DNA from: Microvelia longipes
Taxonomy: Eukaryota; Arthropoda; Insecta; Hemiptera; Veliidae
Direction: 5' to 3'
DNA length: 64,000 nt
NCBI GenBank assembly: GCA_018340805.1
Contig: JACMZG010001870.1
Location: forward strand, 24,260,271 to 24,324,270
Shown: in pieces, positions 44,098 through 58,369 of the stretch
Layout of the letters: the number at the start of each line of letters is the position of its first letter
Position numbering within the stretch: the stretch's first letter is position 1
Made by a program: the position numbers and the translations under genes
The notes under the pieces: generated by a model
Told to the model about the DNA's origin: nothing
What the model saw: the letters and a program-made list of their open reading frames with translations, nothing else
The model's database searches: none

Positions 44098-46445
44098 TTT
44101 TTGCAAAAAAAAAATTAAAAACGGCATTTGACATTTTGTCAAATAAAGTAAAATCAAATCAAATAATTTATTGCATAATTCAAAAATTTGTTTACAATAA
44201 AAAAAATCGTCTGTTTTTTCGTGATTTTTTTGTTAAAAAATCTGATTTTTATTCCTTTTGTATAATAAGTATCATTTATTAAGCGTTTCATATTAATTTT
44301 TTGATAATGTATCAGTTTTATATTATTATATGAGAGAATAAATATAATTCTAAATAAAGATCTTACTATAATGTAATTATTTATTCTTTGGTTGGTCCAA
44401 CCTGAAAATAAAGTACTTTCTCATTCAGTTCATTCCCCGGTGTTCTTCTCTTACATTTTAATTTATATTGTATAAATTTCTCATTAAATCTATTGCTTTT
44501 CCTTAACTTATTTAAGTTATAAGTCAAGTTTTGTTGTTAATTCGTTAAGTTAAGTTATTTGAATAGGTATTTATTTAGTGTGTTAAAATGAATTACACTC
44601 AAAACAACACGTAACTCATCAAATATTTCATGGTGTGAGTCGACTTCCTTTACTCAAATAAACCTTTTTAATAGTTGCGTTTAAAATAGTAAAATCTAAT
44701 AAAATGTTGTTTTCGGCTGTATCAATAATTTGTAATAAAGGTTATTTATAAATATTTCTTATGTGGCAAATGTTAGTACTGAATATTGTTACGGTCCATA
44801 CATCGTTTTATCGACGCTGGATGCTCTACATTTTTATTTAAATGCTTTATTCTCCATTTCAGGGTTATTGATTTCACAGCGTAATTATCAGACAATTATT
44901 GAATAGCGTTCAATGTAGTCTCTTTCAAGTTGTCTACTTCTGAATTCTCTTCTTTCCGATTCTACAGATGAAACTCTGACAAATGGTCGAAAATCGGCTT
45001 AGTTTTAGTAAGTATACTTTGTGCAGTAACTGTTTGTACGTTTAGTATAAACAAAACGTGTTTATTTTGTAATAATTGTCATTCACTCCACTACTTTATG
45101 AGAGTGTGACGTAGTGTCAAGATTGGCTTATAACTAAAAGGTAATATATAGACTATCAGAAATATTATTATTAAAATAAGCAATATCATTTTTACTTGTA
45201 ACCTATAAAATTTAACATTTGTTAGTTTGAATAACATTTGTGTAGTCAATTTTTAAAATATTATTCACAAGTTCCCCTTAGAATTGAGTTTGAACTAAAC
45301 CCGCACGACAAACATGCATTGCGGATACGCGATGTGGTTTTATCAAGGCTTAAAACTGCAAAATAGGCTGCGAATGTTCCGTTCCCAAATCTAATTTTTA
45401 CATGGGGTTTAGCTCCCATTTACGTTCAATTTACTTAACGTATAATTTCGTTCATGAATATAAGCTTCTTCTTTAAAGAAAGTGGTTAAATGTTCATTTA
45501 ATTTGAGAATCATAACAAAACTTTTCTCTAGTATATATATTTTTTCGGAATACGCATTCGTCTGACTGTTCTCATTACCTTTCAGGGGGAGGGATTGCAA
45601 GTGTTGCATGACATTTCTTTCAACGTCAAAGACGTTGGATATCATCAATATAATAAAAATATGACTATAATAATCAAGAGTGATTAATAAAAGAATCTTC
45701 TGTAATATTTTAATCATTCTTGGTTCAACCATCAATAATTATATAGTTACATGAATATTCCTTAACCCTTGGGCTGCGGGGGTATTGGAGAGTAGTTGGG
45801 TCCCTGATTATGGGACCCGCCAGAAGAAAAACTTTCCCCTGTTGCGGAGGCTTTTTTGCTTTTCTACTTCAAAGTACTTAACTTTCACTTGACCATTGTT
45901 TAATGGTCATCAGGAGGCCTTAAAAACACCTGAAAATGAAAATTCAGGTGACATCCGGGTTTCGGATTTTTTGTGAACACAACACTTTTCCTATACATGC
46001 CTACAGAATAAATGAGGAAAAGTAAAAAATGTAAAGTTTTATAATTATGTCTAGTCAAAGATAAATACATAAACTACTCTATACACTACGCAAACAGATA
46101 AATTACTGCATTATTTAGACTCTTTTTTAAATTAATTTAAAATGAGTTTTAGCTGGGTCATGTCAAGTCAACTTTCGAATATTTTAGAGCAGTTCCCCTC
46201 AGATTTACGTGTTAGGCTAAACCCACATGACAACCGTGTTTTGCTAAAATCTAATGCAGCCTTTAAACTCATCTTCTTTCTTCACATGAATATACACTAT
46301 ACATTTTTCTATGATTTAACTAACTTTAGATATTTTTTGTTTTGAACCCTTTCTAATTAGTTACTATAGTAACTAATCCAAGCTTACATTTTTCATATCA
46401 TTAATCGCGTTAGAAGCCAGAGCAATAACATTTAGTAATGTTAAC
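44098..46445. other. Intergenic, AT-rich, no gene recognised
   Basis: No spliced gene seen. A piece at 45940-46025 (TGACATCCGGGTTTCGGATT and ATGAGGAAAAGTAAAAA) is the tail of family S2. The open frames here lack homology that I recognise. Confidence 0.5.
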
Positions 46446-46464
46446 AATTAGTCTATTATATTAT
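46446..46464. repeat. 19-bp direct repeat, left flank of tandem array
   Basis: AATTAGTCTATTATATTAT, identical to 48061-48079 on the other side of the array; it may be a target-site duplication. Confidence 0.85.
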
Positions 46465-46466
46465 TT

Positions 46467-48060
46467 GATACTACGAGTTTTGCAACACACATGAATAGTT
46501 GACACAATATAATTGTGCGAGAGACACCTAGAAATGTAACAAGCAAAATGCAATGCTACATCTGGGAACTGTCCATCATTCGACATTCGTCATCATTGAT
46601 GGCTCGACATAATGTCATGTCCCACTCTGTTTCGTTACGTCTAACTCATCAGGGCGCCGACAGAGCCTGAACTCACTCTGACCTTCAATTAATTCCGAAG
46701 AAATATAATGTGAAGTACTTACCAGAGACGAGCGTGCTCTCTTACCGCCATCATGCATGGCAAGCAAAACATATATCATTGATACTACCGAGTTTTGCAA
46801 CAATGAATAGTTGACACAATAATTGTGCGAGAGACACCTAGAAAATGTAACAAGCAAAATGCAATGCTACATCTGGGAACTGTTCCATCATTCGACATTC
46901 GTCATCATTGATGGCTCGACATAATGTCATGTCCCACTCTGTTCGTTACGTCTAACTCATCAGGGCGCCGACAGAGCCTGAACTCACTCTGACCTTCAAT
47001 TAATTCCGAAGAATACAATGTGAAGTACTTACCAGAGACGAGCGTGCTCTCTACCGCCATCATGCATGGCAAGCAAAACATATATCATTTGATACTACCG
47101 AGTTTTGCAACACAGGAATAGTTGACACAATATAATTGTGCGAGACACCTAGGAAATGTAACAAGCAAAATGCAATGCTACATCTGGGAACTGTTCCATC
47201 ATTCGACATTCGTCATCATTGATGGCTCGACATAATGTCATGTCCCACTCTGTTTCGTTACGTCTAACTCATCAGGGCGCCGACAGAGCCTGAACTCACT
47301 CTGACCTTCAATTAATTCGAAGAATATAATGTGAAGTACTTACCAGAGACGAGCGGTGCTCTCTTACCGCCATCATGCATGGCAAGCAAAACATATATCA
47401 TTTGATACTACCGAGTTTTGCAACACATGAATAGTTGACACAATATAATTGTGCGAGAGACACCTAGGAAATGTAACAAGCAAAATGCAATGCTACATCT
47501 GGGAACTGTTCCATCATTCGACATTCGTCATCATTGATGGCTCGACACAATGTCATGTCCCCTCTGTTTCGTTACGTCTAACTCATCAGGGCGCCGACAG
47601 AGCCTGAACTCACTCTGACCTTCAATTAATTCCGAAGAATATAATGTGAAGTACTTACCAGAGACGAGCGGTGCTCTCTTACCGCCATCATGCATGGCAA
47701 GCAAAACATATATCATTTGATACTACCGAGTTTTGCAACACATGAATAGTTGACACAATATAATTGTGCGAGAGACACCTAGGAAATGTAACAAGCAAAA
47801 TGCAATGCTACATCTGGGAACTGTTCCATCATTCGACATTCGTCATCATTGATGGCTCGACATAATGTCATGTCCCACTCTGTTCGTTCAGGCTCTGTCG
47901 GCGCCCTGATGAAGTTAGACGTAACGAAACAGAGTGGACATTGACATTATGTCGAGCCATCAATGATGACGAATGTCAATGATGGAAACAGTTCCCAGAT
48001 GTAGCATTGCATTTTGCTTGTTACATTTCCTAGGTGTCTCTCGCACAATTATATGTGTCA
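46467..48060. repeat. Tandem array, about 313-bp unit, ending in an inverted unit
   Basis: Units start with GATACTACCGAG at 46467, 46781, 47091, 47404 and 47719 (steps 314, 310, 313, 315). Copies are nearly identical, differing by small indels. The fifth unit stops near 47888 and is followed by an inverted partial unit to 48060, making a terminal hairpin. Each unit has CACAATATAATTGTG, CATCAGGGCGCCGACAGAGC and GTGAAGTACTTACCAGAGAC. The minus-strand open frames here are repeat artefacts. Confidence 0.92.
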
Positions 48061-48079
48061 AATTAGTCTATTATATTAT
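48061..48079. repeat. 19-bp direct repeat, right flank of tandem array
   Basis: Perfect copy of 46446-46464, directly abutting the inverted unit. Confidence 0.85.
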
Positions 48080-48335
48080 ATCTAGCAGGCCCAAGTATTA
48101 ATTTCTATTAATACTAATGATAGAGATACTTCTAATCTCGTGTACTATTAACATCTTTACGACTAGCGTAGCGAATCTATGCATTTATATTTTCCACACT
48201 ATAATCACATAAAGGCAAGCGTGTAGGGAAAATTTATAAAGGCCTATGTTGTACGACATTAATTAAGAACGAAATTCAAGTTCTAAAACAGGATGTCGAG
48301 CGATCTTATTAAGACAGTAAGAGCATGAATATGTA

Positions 48336-48351
48336 TAATATATTATATATA

Positions 48352-48406
<55 letters not shown>

Positions 48407-48420
48407 GTTTTATATATACT
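48336..48420. repeat. (TA)n microsatellite
   Basis: About 80 bp of TA with short TATTATA interruptions at both ends. Confidence 0.95.
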
Positions 48421-48997
48421 TAATATAAAATTTTAAATGTTTATAATATTTAATATAAATTAATTTGTTACTCGAAATTTTCAACATAAAGTGTGTTCAT
48501 ATTTTTATTGATAGGTTTTCAGTTTCCTAAAATAAGATAGAGACATTTTAGTGAAGCGTCCTGTGTATGTAAAGACACTTACATGAGCAAATAAACGCTG
48601 TGCACTGCATTGCAGGCAATCAGTTCCCTCTTGGCTTTTGTTCTGACAATTATTATTTAAATAACCTAAATTTTCTTTGTGTAATCCGCTTAAAAGAATA
48701 ATGATAGTACTACATTATAAACACCTAAACAGTCTGATTCAGTGTCGGTAGTGGTTGGGGATAAATAAAAGAGCTTTATCATTGATCCCTCAGAGCTAAC
48801 TAAGGGATGGGTAGGTTCTTGTCAGCTCCTAATTGTAGGTCCTATGACATGGCTTAGTTGTTAGTAATGTATCACTTATATTTTATTTCTATAACTAAGT
48901 AGATATAAGCTTGACTTATTGTTTGGGTGCGAACTTGATGACTCTTATACTGAAATGATAATTGATTTAATAGGTGTGATGTATGGATGGTTCTTCA

Positions 48998-49156
48998 GGC
49001 GCACTCCTCCAGACCAAAGGCAAAGGTGCTTCAGTCTCTTTCAAGCTGGCCAAAGCATCCGGTGAGGGTAAGGACGTCAAACCCAAGAAGTATCCGCATC
49101 AGAATTATCAAATGATCATGAAGCTCACAGGTTCTCATTATAAGGATAAGATTTAA
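48998..49156 (+). pseudogene. Histone H1-like orphan exon or fragment
   Basis: The frame reads GALLQTKGKGASVSFKL then AKASGEGKDVKPKKYPHQNY and ends at TAA 49154-49156. The GxLxQTKGxGASGSFKL stretch is the end of the H1/H5 winged-helix (linker histone) domain. The usual Lys/Ala/Pro-rich tail is replaced by a short unrelated one. TTCTTCAG immediately precedes it, a plausible splice acceptor. The first two thirds of the globular domain are not found upstream, so I regard it as a relic or a stray exon. It could be a real exon only if a distant 5' exon exists. Confidence 0.6.
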
Positions 49157-52100
49157 ATAAAACAGGAATGAATCCAGGTTATATCAAAAGATAAGTATAC
49201 CTTATTCTTTATTATGAATAATATATTACTCTACCACACTTTTATGATTTGGTTATTTTAAAAATCCGATTAAGTAAATAAGGACTATAGTATAAGAGGT
49301 AATATCTTGGAGCATACATTCCAAAGCCACATTTTAAGACTTTACGTCTGGAAAAATCTCTAGAGCTGAACCTGGGGGCTAAGCCTGTATGTCTCTGAAA
49401 GTAGGAAATAAATTCTGGGTGATTTGTTGTGCCCCAAAGGCTAAATTTGGATGTAAGCGCCCCAATGAAGAAGATTCACTTGCAGAATGAACTTGCAGAT
49501 CACTGGCCATAAATCATTTAGAAGTAATCAAAACGATTCTGTGTCTGAGTAATGACATTGACTGGTATCCAATTAATTAAAATTGAGAATAGGTCTTGAC
49601 TTTACAGAATATATGTCACAAAGGGTCAAAATTATTTTACTGCATTATTTTTATTATATATTTTAAATGTTGGAATTAACTAAATAATACTTTACTTGAT
49701 TTTATTGAGTAAAACATAAAAAAATTAACATCTTTAAACCATATTAAAAAATTATGTAAGCAAATACATGTTTGAAATTTGGTAGTGTAGGAATTAATTA
49801 GTGTATATTAATTGTTTTGTGTATGGCATAGCCATATCTTATGATACTGCAAGCTAAAAGTCAAACTTAATTACACGCAAAGAAAAAATGATAATCGATT
49901 TTTTACACATTTTTTATCACAGCGGGATTTGCACTTGGGTTAAACTTAGTAAATTCTCAGAAAAAATGCCGGAATGGTCGTAAGCTTTTCTCTTTCTTAA
50001 GCTCTTGTATAAAGATTGCAAAATATATTTTTTGGGGTTTCGAAGTAAGAAATAATTAATATGAAACCTTATTTAAAATGTTCACAGTTTATTGCAGACC
50101 TAATCAAACTTATAATTTTTCAGGGTTCGAGAAAGAAAGCGAGAGAGAAAATTCATACCTCCAGTATTCGTCCATCTAGCCTTATTGGACCCCTCTAGAA
50201 CTGTATTACCAGTGGTGATGTTGTAATCCTGACCTGACCCATTCTATAATTAAAGAATTATATAAATTAATAAAAAAAATAATAACCATGCAATCACGCA
50301 AAGTATTAAATCCCAAATTAATACTTTGAAAAATGTAACAAATGTATGTTATACCTGTTAATTGATAAAACAACTTTAGTTCAACAATTAGAGTAATTAA
50401 ATACATTCGAATTTGCAAAATTTTATTTTACCATTAATAGACCATTGGTATTTTCGCATGTCTTGTTAGTTTATTAAGCAAATGAACTGCGTGCGTTATA
50501 AAATCCATAAGTACAGTGACTTTTTTAAGTTTTTAAATCGAGAAACTGGGTAAGCCTTTTGTTTCTGGTTTTATCGATTTAAAAATTGAAACTTTATATT
50601 CCCACAAATATTCTAATTTTCTCCAACACAGAACTATACATTATTATATTTTAGTGGGTGTGTGTATGAGTAAATTTTGTACTTCAAAGGTCTTAGAATA
50701 ACATATTCTAATAGATCAATTCGCCTATTTGTCCCTAAATTATTACTTAGTCCCTTTAATATTTTTGGCAACGATTCTTATTTTATCAGATGACATAATA
50801 AGTCTATAAGATTAAAGTTTGATGCATTCATGTTTTTCTGTTTCTTTTCTGGCCCTAAAAATATTTAATTTCTAGTACCCCCATACTAAAAGCATTATAG
50901 ATTTTATTATTATTATTTTTCGGTGGATATTATTGCTAGGGTAGGTATTATATAATATACACCGGGTTTTGTATGTATACAAAAAGTTGATAATAATAAT
51001 GTTTTTCAACTGTTATAGTGAGAAAGCAGCTGATGGAAGAAAAAATAGACGATATCATTTGTCGACGATACCACGAGAATTCAAAGAGGACTGAATGTTT
51101 TAACCAAGCACGTAATGAAAAATCCTTAAACAAATGAACTTATCAAAAGGTAATTTATATAATATTCTGAAAAAATAATTCTATTAACCTATACTAAATA
51201 AGTCTTGCTAAGATCTCGCTATATTAATAAAATTAATAAATTAAATTAATAAATAAAAAAATAAATAAATAAAATAGAAAAAGTTTATTAATAAATAAAA
51301 ACAGATACTAATACTAAAAACAATAGTAGTTAAAGTTATGTACTATTAAAAGAACTGCCTCCAACAGGGTTACCTGGTGGGCTCACTCTAATAAGAGACC
51401 GCGGGTACATGGAGTGATTACCGCCAAGGACTTAGCTGTCGAAGTGGTTAATCCGGGCAAAAAAAGAATAATGTCCTTCTATTTCTAATGTCTTTCATTA
51501 GCTGAATCTGTCGCAGCCAATGGGAAACTGCAAACAAATGGGCCTTGATTGGCCCATTTGTTGGAGAAAATATGATAAAGAAAAGATAAATGATAAAAGT
51601 AAGACACTGTCAATTTTTAACTATTAATAATTGTGTTATATTTTATGATTTTAATGGTTGTTAAAAATATTTAATAAAATTACTAATTTCTTTTTTTTCG
51701 CGGTAACATATATATGAACTATTTTTTCTCAGTGAGGCATCTAAAACGGATTTTCGCCGCTCTCTCGGCTTTCGGGTTAGCCATGCGAGTCACGCTTATC
51801 TCCAAAAGAATATCGGTATTTTAACCAAAAAACTGATGGAGCACTTTTTCCTAAAAAATTATTATAGGGTTCAAAGACGTTGAATGCAATACTTCTTGTC
51901 TATTATCCCACCTGGATTTAAGGTTACGATTTGAAGCTTGTTGCTCGGTAATAGTTTCTGATCTGTATGAAGATTGCTTACATATTAATTTAATCTAAAT
52001 TAACGAAAAGGTTCAGAGAAGTGAGAAAAGGTTTCGAGATACACTGTACCCGATTTAACCCTAGATATTGTTTCTTGATAATATTTAATAATAAATTTAT

Positions 52101-52218
52101 TTGTGAGGGCCTGCTTCTTAGTTGTCAGATAATACAGATGTTATCATGTAATAAAATATCATGATATTTCCTTGCTGTTCTTGTCTTGAATTTCTTTTGA
52201 TTGGCTCTATCCAATTAT
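49157..52218. other. Intergenic, no gene recognised
   Basis: AT-rich, with a short GC-richer patch at 51350-51560 that holds a hairpin, and a SINE-tail fragment near 52015-52060. No homology recognised in the open frames. Confidence 0.5.
51534..51561. repeat. 11-bp perfect hairpin
   Basis: ACAAATGGGCC (51534-51544) pairs with 51551-51561, loop TTGATT. Confidence 0.85.
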
Positions 52219-52778
52219 AAATCTTACCAAAAACCACTTGCGTGGTAAAAAAAGTCCGTCAAGACTTTGGTCCAAAAAATAGAGGAAATCAACTTTTCTA
52301 TCCCGCCAAGTCATGTCTGTTTTGGTTAAAAGGGTTATTGGCGTTTCAAAGTGAAGTTGTTAGGTCGACGGCAATGCTAAAGGGCCTTATATAAATTGAG
52401 AGGCAATCATCAGCTTCTTCTCCTTGGCGGCTCCAGTAGTGTGGACAAGTTTTATAGCTTCTTCTGCTATTTTATGAGATATAATACAATTTAGAGGTGT
52501 ATGAGGAAATTAATCATAACAGATTTAGCAGTTATAATAATTGCAGCAGGTTAACCTTCATAGATCCAGGACATAACTAATTGAATAAATGAATGATTAA
52601 ATGAAACAATAGGGATATTCAGACCCTTTAGCGTTGCCAATCTAACAACATCACTTTGAAACGCTAATAGCCGTCTACAAGCAAAACTGTCATGACTTGG
52701 CGAGAAAGAAAAGTTGATTTCCTACTTGTTTGGACCACAGACTTGGCAGTGTCTTTTTTTTTGTTTTTGGTAAGATTT
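52219..52778. mobile_element. 560-bp MITE with about 150-175-bp TIRs
   Basis: Ends AAATCTTACCAAAAA and TTTTTGGTAAGATTT. Arms 52219-52395 and 52622-52778 pair along their length (GAAATCAACTTTTCT, GCCAAGTCATG, TTTCAAAGTGA). Several mismatches show age. No transposase. Confidence 0.85.
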
Positions 52779-55700
52779 CATGAATTTCTGTGCGGCTTTT
52801 AATGGTTGGACGACTGTTGTAAAGCCAGAAGTAAACAAATCACAAACAAATCTCAAACAAATTTTATGTCTCGCCTCGTTTAACAGTAAATATAGCCGCC
52901 ACTGTAAAAAATGTAATCTCAGTTTTGTAACATTGTGTACTATTATGTACATATTATGTAGTACTATTATGTACTACAGACCCACGAAACCCCCGAATTG
53001 GTTGCGTACAGTATGATATGTACACTGGTAGTTTTAGTGGTTTTTTACTTTATTTACTGACTAAGCAGGGTAATTTAACTTTTCTTTTTGACTTTGCGGG
53101 GCGAAACGATGCTGTGTTCCAAAATTTCTTTGTATTTCCTTTTTGGCTTTTAAGTTAAGATAGTTACTGTAGAATGTAAATAATCTTTCCCTAAGAATCT
53201 TTTAAAATCTACTAAACTCTTTGGTACCGCTGAATTTGATTAGTCTTAAGATGAAGTGATAAAAGAAAATAAAGTTTTTTCATGAATATTCTATGAAATA
53301 AAGAAGCTTTACTTATTTACATCTCCTATTTTTGTAAAAAAACAAATTTCATTTCTTATATTCCTTTCGTCATATAGTTTAATCTGACTAAACCTTAATT
53401 TTCTTCTCTTTGGTTGCAACGAAGAAAAGCTTAGTCATTAAGCTTTTCTATGTTAGTTGTTTTCTAAACTCAATGTTAGGAATTCGAATAAAATCTGAAT
53501 TCTTAAATTCTATATTTTTTATCTTTGAAAGTTTATATCTATTTAACCTTAATCGATAGCTTATAATAGACTACTCTAGGATAGAAAGAGCATTACTAGC
53601 GAAGAAAAATAAGTCTGGTGGAGACTAGTTAATTGTAAGAAAAACTTTTCTTGGTAAACTAAATATAGGCTGCTCTGCAGCGTTGATCTCTCGGGCCATA
53701 GATAACCAATATTAACATAGATAGTTCACTCCCGGGTGTTGTAGGAACACTCAATTGACAAGTTTTTGTTTATGATTTAATTGGGGCCTCATCACTAGAG
53801 TCTTAAAGAGCGCTAGTAGTAAAGACTTGGGGGCCTCATCACGCAAAGCAGCACCATCGTTTTCTTTAAAAAATAACAATAATTAATTTTCAGTGTTTTA
53901 GACTTAAGATTTAAATTTGCTATCTGAATATAACATATAAAAATATCTGATAGTTTCACGCTTCCACCACTAGATTGTACTACTTGAGCCTCCTGCATAC
54001 CATCAACTATTTAAAAAAAAAATCTTTGAATAACCATCTAAGTTAATATTGTATACGTGTCTCGGGCCATCGTGGACTACCGGTAGTATGTCGACTTACT
54101 TAGAATATGATCTCTCCTACCATCTATCATTGGTAGGATATCTGACAAGTATCTGACACCACCGGTCGTTAAACTAAATACTTTAAATTATCTTTGAAAA
54201 AAATATCTAACCTAAAAATTAATATTGCATCACATCAGTTGGCAAAAAACGGGGGCCTGTACTAATATACACATTATTTTGCAGCAACATTACTACTTGT
54301 TACTATTTTTTTCTTGTTTTTCATAGGAAGTCCGCCTAAACCATTCAAAGGTAAGAAATAACTGAGTTACATGAGCTACGCTGCATATAATTGTGTGCAC
54401 TGTGAATTTTAGAAGGATGAGCGTTTCCTTTGTAAGATCCATAAAAAATTTATTAACGCGTTGTAATGCTATAATTCTCATGTTTTAAAGTATAAACAAG
54501 AAAATAAAGCAAAAATGGATTGCTAAACACGTGAACACGATTTTCAACGGAAATTAGCTCGGTACGCGGACCTTGTATTTAATTCTAAGTTAAATTTCTG
54601 GAGACTCATTTCTTTATACACTGTTTACCCTCCACGAATAACATTAATTAAATCGTCCAATTGGTCTATACATGGAAGTATTCTTATACTTTATAGTATT
54701 GGTTATCATATTCAACTCTATCACTGCTAATAATAAATAATAATTATCAAATTTACCGTGTACATACGAAGAAGTTATTAATTCATATTTAAAAACTCAT
54801 TTTAAAATTGAATTAAATTCTTTAATTATTTTTTTTTAAATAAACCAGTTGAGCAGTAAAGATATTTTATTGTTGAGTTTTTTTAACAATGCCTTTGATT
54901 TTTATTTAAACAAATAAAAACTTTATTTTTTCACTTAAAATATAAAACAAAAAGAACAATAACCCTTTTGAAGTCCCCAAGTAATATTTTTATATACATT
55001 CAACTAGTGTACTCTTCTGGATTATAATGGTAGAGTCAGCTATCAAACTACCCTTGCCACCCCCCTGAAGGGAGAAAAGCTCTGAGTTTCCTACCAGAGT
55101 TAGTTAGTTAGTGCCCACCGCCTCCATCGGGTCCCTTGCTTCTCCTGTACGAAAACTTGTTCGTAACCTTATCTCTCGATACCGCTTTTTACCTTATTTC
55201 TTATCAACATTACATTAAATTATAATTTTAACCACTGAATTATCGGTTTACATTTTCAAAAATGATTTATATTTTTAACTTGGTGAATAATTAAAAATAA
55301 AGGTAATTATTCTTAATTTTTTAAAATTTCTATTTCTATTTTCTATTTATTTATCACAAATAATGTTTAATTTTTTAAAAGAATTAAGGAAATCTGTATT
55401 TGTTATTAGTTATTACTTAGTTCAATTCCGTGAGAAAATACCTATTGTTTATGCCACACGATTGTAATGTATAATTTCAATAGATCAAAATATATCAATT
55501 AATTAAAGTAACCCGTTTTACAGTTGCGTACAGACGTAATTTGTTTTAGTATCTTAGCACTTAAGTTTACTGACTGTAATGTCCATAATTTTCTTTCAGG
55601 ACTTTCTTATAACAATATTTATGTTAGGATAATAAATGTTATCCTAAAATAACTTAAATTTTGTGTGTAAAACATTTTTGTCTTATATTTAGAGTTTTAG

Positions 55701-58367
55701 GACTTGTACTTGGGACATAATTTTACTGGATTTTTAAAGGAAATTATTTTAATTAATACAAACTATCCTTACCACAAATTTTGGAAGGATGAGCAAAGTC
55801 ACAGGTTATGAGATAAACATTGTCATTAAATAATAATCCAGGAAAATTTACTACCAGTAGCAGTAGTAGTAGCTTGAGTGGTTAAGGGAGAAAATAGGCA
55901 GGACTTTTTGGCTCTTCGTATGTCTTCCCTTAGGGTCGTAAGACACTATCACTGTGGGTTATTCCCACGTCTTTGTGCTTTATTTTTTTATTTATTGTAC
56001 TACGAGGTTCAGTTCTGTCAGGAGAGCCATGGCTTTACATTGGCTCCCAGTCCTTTTCTTTTTACCTTCTATACAATTAGCATTAATATCCCAGGTTTGC
56101 TGTAATCCCTGCATGCTATCAGTGAGCTGTTAACATGCATCGTATCCCCTTGCTGAACACATAAAATATCAAGTCCACCACACTTATTTTTATATAGGCG
56201 TATTCATTTTTCAGTAATTAGGGAAAAACACGTGTCCAAGCTTAAGTTTATAGTACCACAAAGGAAACACTACTAAATTGACTTTATTATGAGGATCCTA
56301 CATTTTGCTTTTCCCAGGGCTACATTTCGGATATATATTTTATTTTTTAAGTATTTTTGTTACAAATTCTATTCATTTAAACCTCGTACCTTCGGTGCCA
56401 AAAACAAGTGCTCATTCGATTACGACCACGAAGACAGACAATTTGTTAATCTTATGCAAATGTTGTATTTCTTTTTTTAATAAAATAAAAGTTTATAGTA
56501 ATTATTTTTTATGCTAATAATTTTTTATACATTTTGCATTTATTTTATGTATTCTTGATTTATAAATTTAATATAAATTAATACAGTCAACACAACAATA
56601 CATAAATTTCAAAGATTAAAATAACTTTGTTAAAATCTACATTAACGTTATAATTCTAATTATCTCAGATATCCCTTAGTATTGTGTGGTGAACTCCCGT
56701 AAATTTGTTATAAAATAAAGATATTGAATAGTTTGAAAGTAAGCGATGTAGCTGAGGTCAGGTCTTAACGTAAAAACATCTTCACGTACATAAACGTAAA
56801 ATGTTAAATTAAACTTTTACGTTTAATACTATTTCTACTTTATTTTTGTTTTATTTTTATCTTATTTCTTTTATTAAGTTATATTAAACCTCCTTTATTG
56901 TTAAAATTAGTTTTTATGGACAATTTTAATTAAAATACCTAAAATTCCACACGATAGTTTTTTTAGTTTTAAAAATAAATAAAACTTATGCTTCTATTTT
57001 AATTAAGCTTTTTTTCCCCGCATAGAGCTTTTTCTTGTTTTTACAAAACCTCATTAAACATTTAACTTTTGTTGTCAAGAGATAAAAAAATGTTTAACTT
57101 TTTCTTAACGGTTTGTAATTTGTAAATTTGTAATTTCAAATCTGCGGTTTTTTACAGCTTTGTGATATGTTTGTTTTAGAAACCTAAATGGAATTTGTCG
57201 AGTGGTTTTAGGTTGATAAACAAATTGGTTTACATAATCACGAGTGTACTGAATTGATTTAGTGGTTGTTTTACATTTTTTCTCTATTTAGTAGTTTTTT
57301 AAATGGTAATGGTTGTTTGTTCTTGAAAATGTGAAATCAATATGTAATTATTTATTGGAAAAGTGGATGAAGAAGGCTTTATTTGCATTTTTCCTGGAAT
57401 AACTGAAATAGATTAGATGTTTGCTTTCAGTTTATTCAAGAATGTATTTTCTAGTTTGCAAACCCTAGGCTCGAGTTAATGAAATAGTTAGAATTCTCAT
57501 TATATTATGTACTCGTAATCTGTACTCTCTATTGTTTTTTATGTTTTTTTAAAGTTTTTATTGGCTTGTACAAAATTTGTTTACAAACCAGATTGTTATG
57601 AGGTGTAGGTTGAATTTTTCCTCTTGATTTTTTATATCGTTGTTTATTGAGTGCATTTTTCTTTTTAATTTCTGTTCCCTACGTTTTGTATACTACTGAA
57701 TAAGAGAAGGGATTACTAAACTATACAATGCAATTTATAGGAGTATACTGAATAAGAGTGAATTCTATTAACGTGTCGAGTGTTTGGAAATAGACGGTTC
57801 TTCCAAAGAGATTATGTTCCATGTTTATTCTAAAAATACACAGGTTCGTTATAATAGCATCCTAAAGTTAATCCTGGCATTGATTTCTTAGTATTCATTA
57901 TATTGTTTGTTAAATTGTTTTTACTTTTTCTCCTTTTTAAGCTTGGATATTAGGGGAAAGTTAAATTATCCGTTTTAAGAGTTTTAAGGCCATCTGGTTA
58001 CTTTTAACCAAGTTGTATGTGTGTTGTGCATTATCGCTTTATCGCGTAATCTCCTAGTGTGCTTAAGCTAAAGAATTCCAATTTGGTACGAAAATCAACA
58101 TTAAACTCTAGTTGTGCTATCCAGAGAATAATCTTTTTTTACAGCACTAACCTAATTTAGCACCAAAGTATAAGCAATATAAAGTTAAGCGGTAAATATT
58201 CTGTAAATATTCATGAAACGCGAAAAAATGTTTCGATCGATGAAATTTAGCACGCTTTTAGTAAATAGTCCATCAAATATGCCATGTTTAATTTTGTTAT
58301 CAGCAATAGTTCAAATTTTATCCAATGACATTGTGTAAATTAAAAATAAAAAATTCCATAGTAAATA
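52779..58367. other. Intergenic, AT-rich, little structure
   Basis: No gene recognised. Noted: an 11-bp hairpin AGAAAAGCTTA/TAAGCTTTTCT (about 53426-53452), repeated GGGGCCTCATCAC (about 53783 and 53831), a CTACCATC/GATGGTAG-like stem near 54117-54140, an AACACG...TACGCGGACC piece (54516-54575) resembling motifs in the hAT element, and a GC-richer patch (55010-55150) of unknown nature. Confidence 0.45.
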
Positions 58368-58369
58368 AA

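Noticed and set aside
45409..45735. 108-codon minus-strand open frame
   Set aside because: AT-rich composition, no recognised domain and no splice context; likely chance.
46615..47716. Minus-strand open frames with SELIEGQSEFRLCRRPDELD
   Set aside because: They recur because the 313-bp unit recurs, and they are broken by indels in most units.
46467..48060. CRISPR-like or ribosomal spacer array
   Set aside because: Units are about 313 bp, contiguous and without unique spacers, in a eukaryotic genome; this is a tandem repeat.
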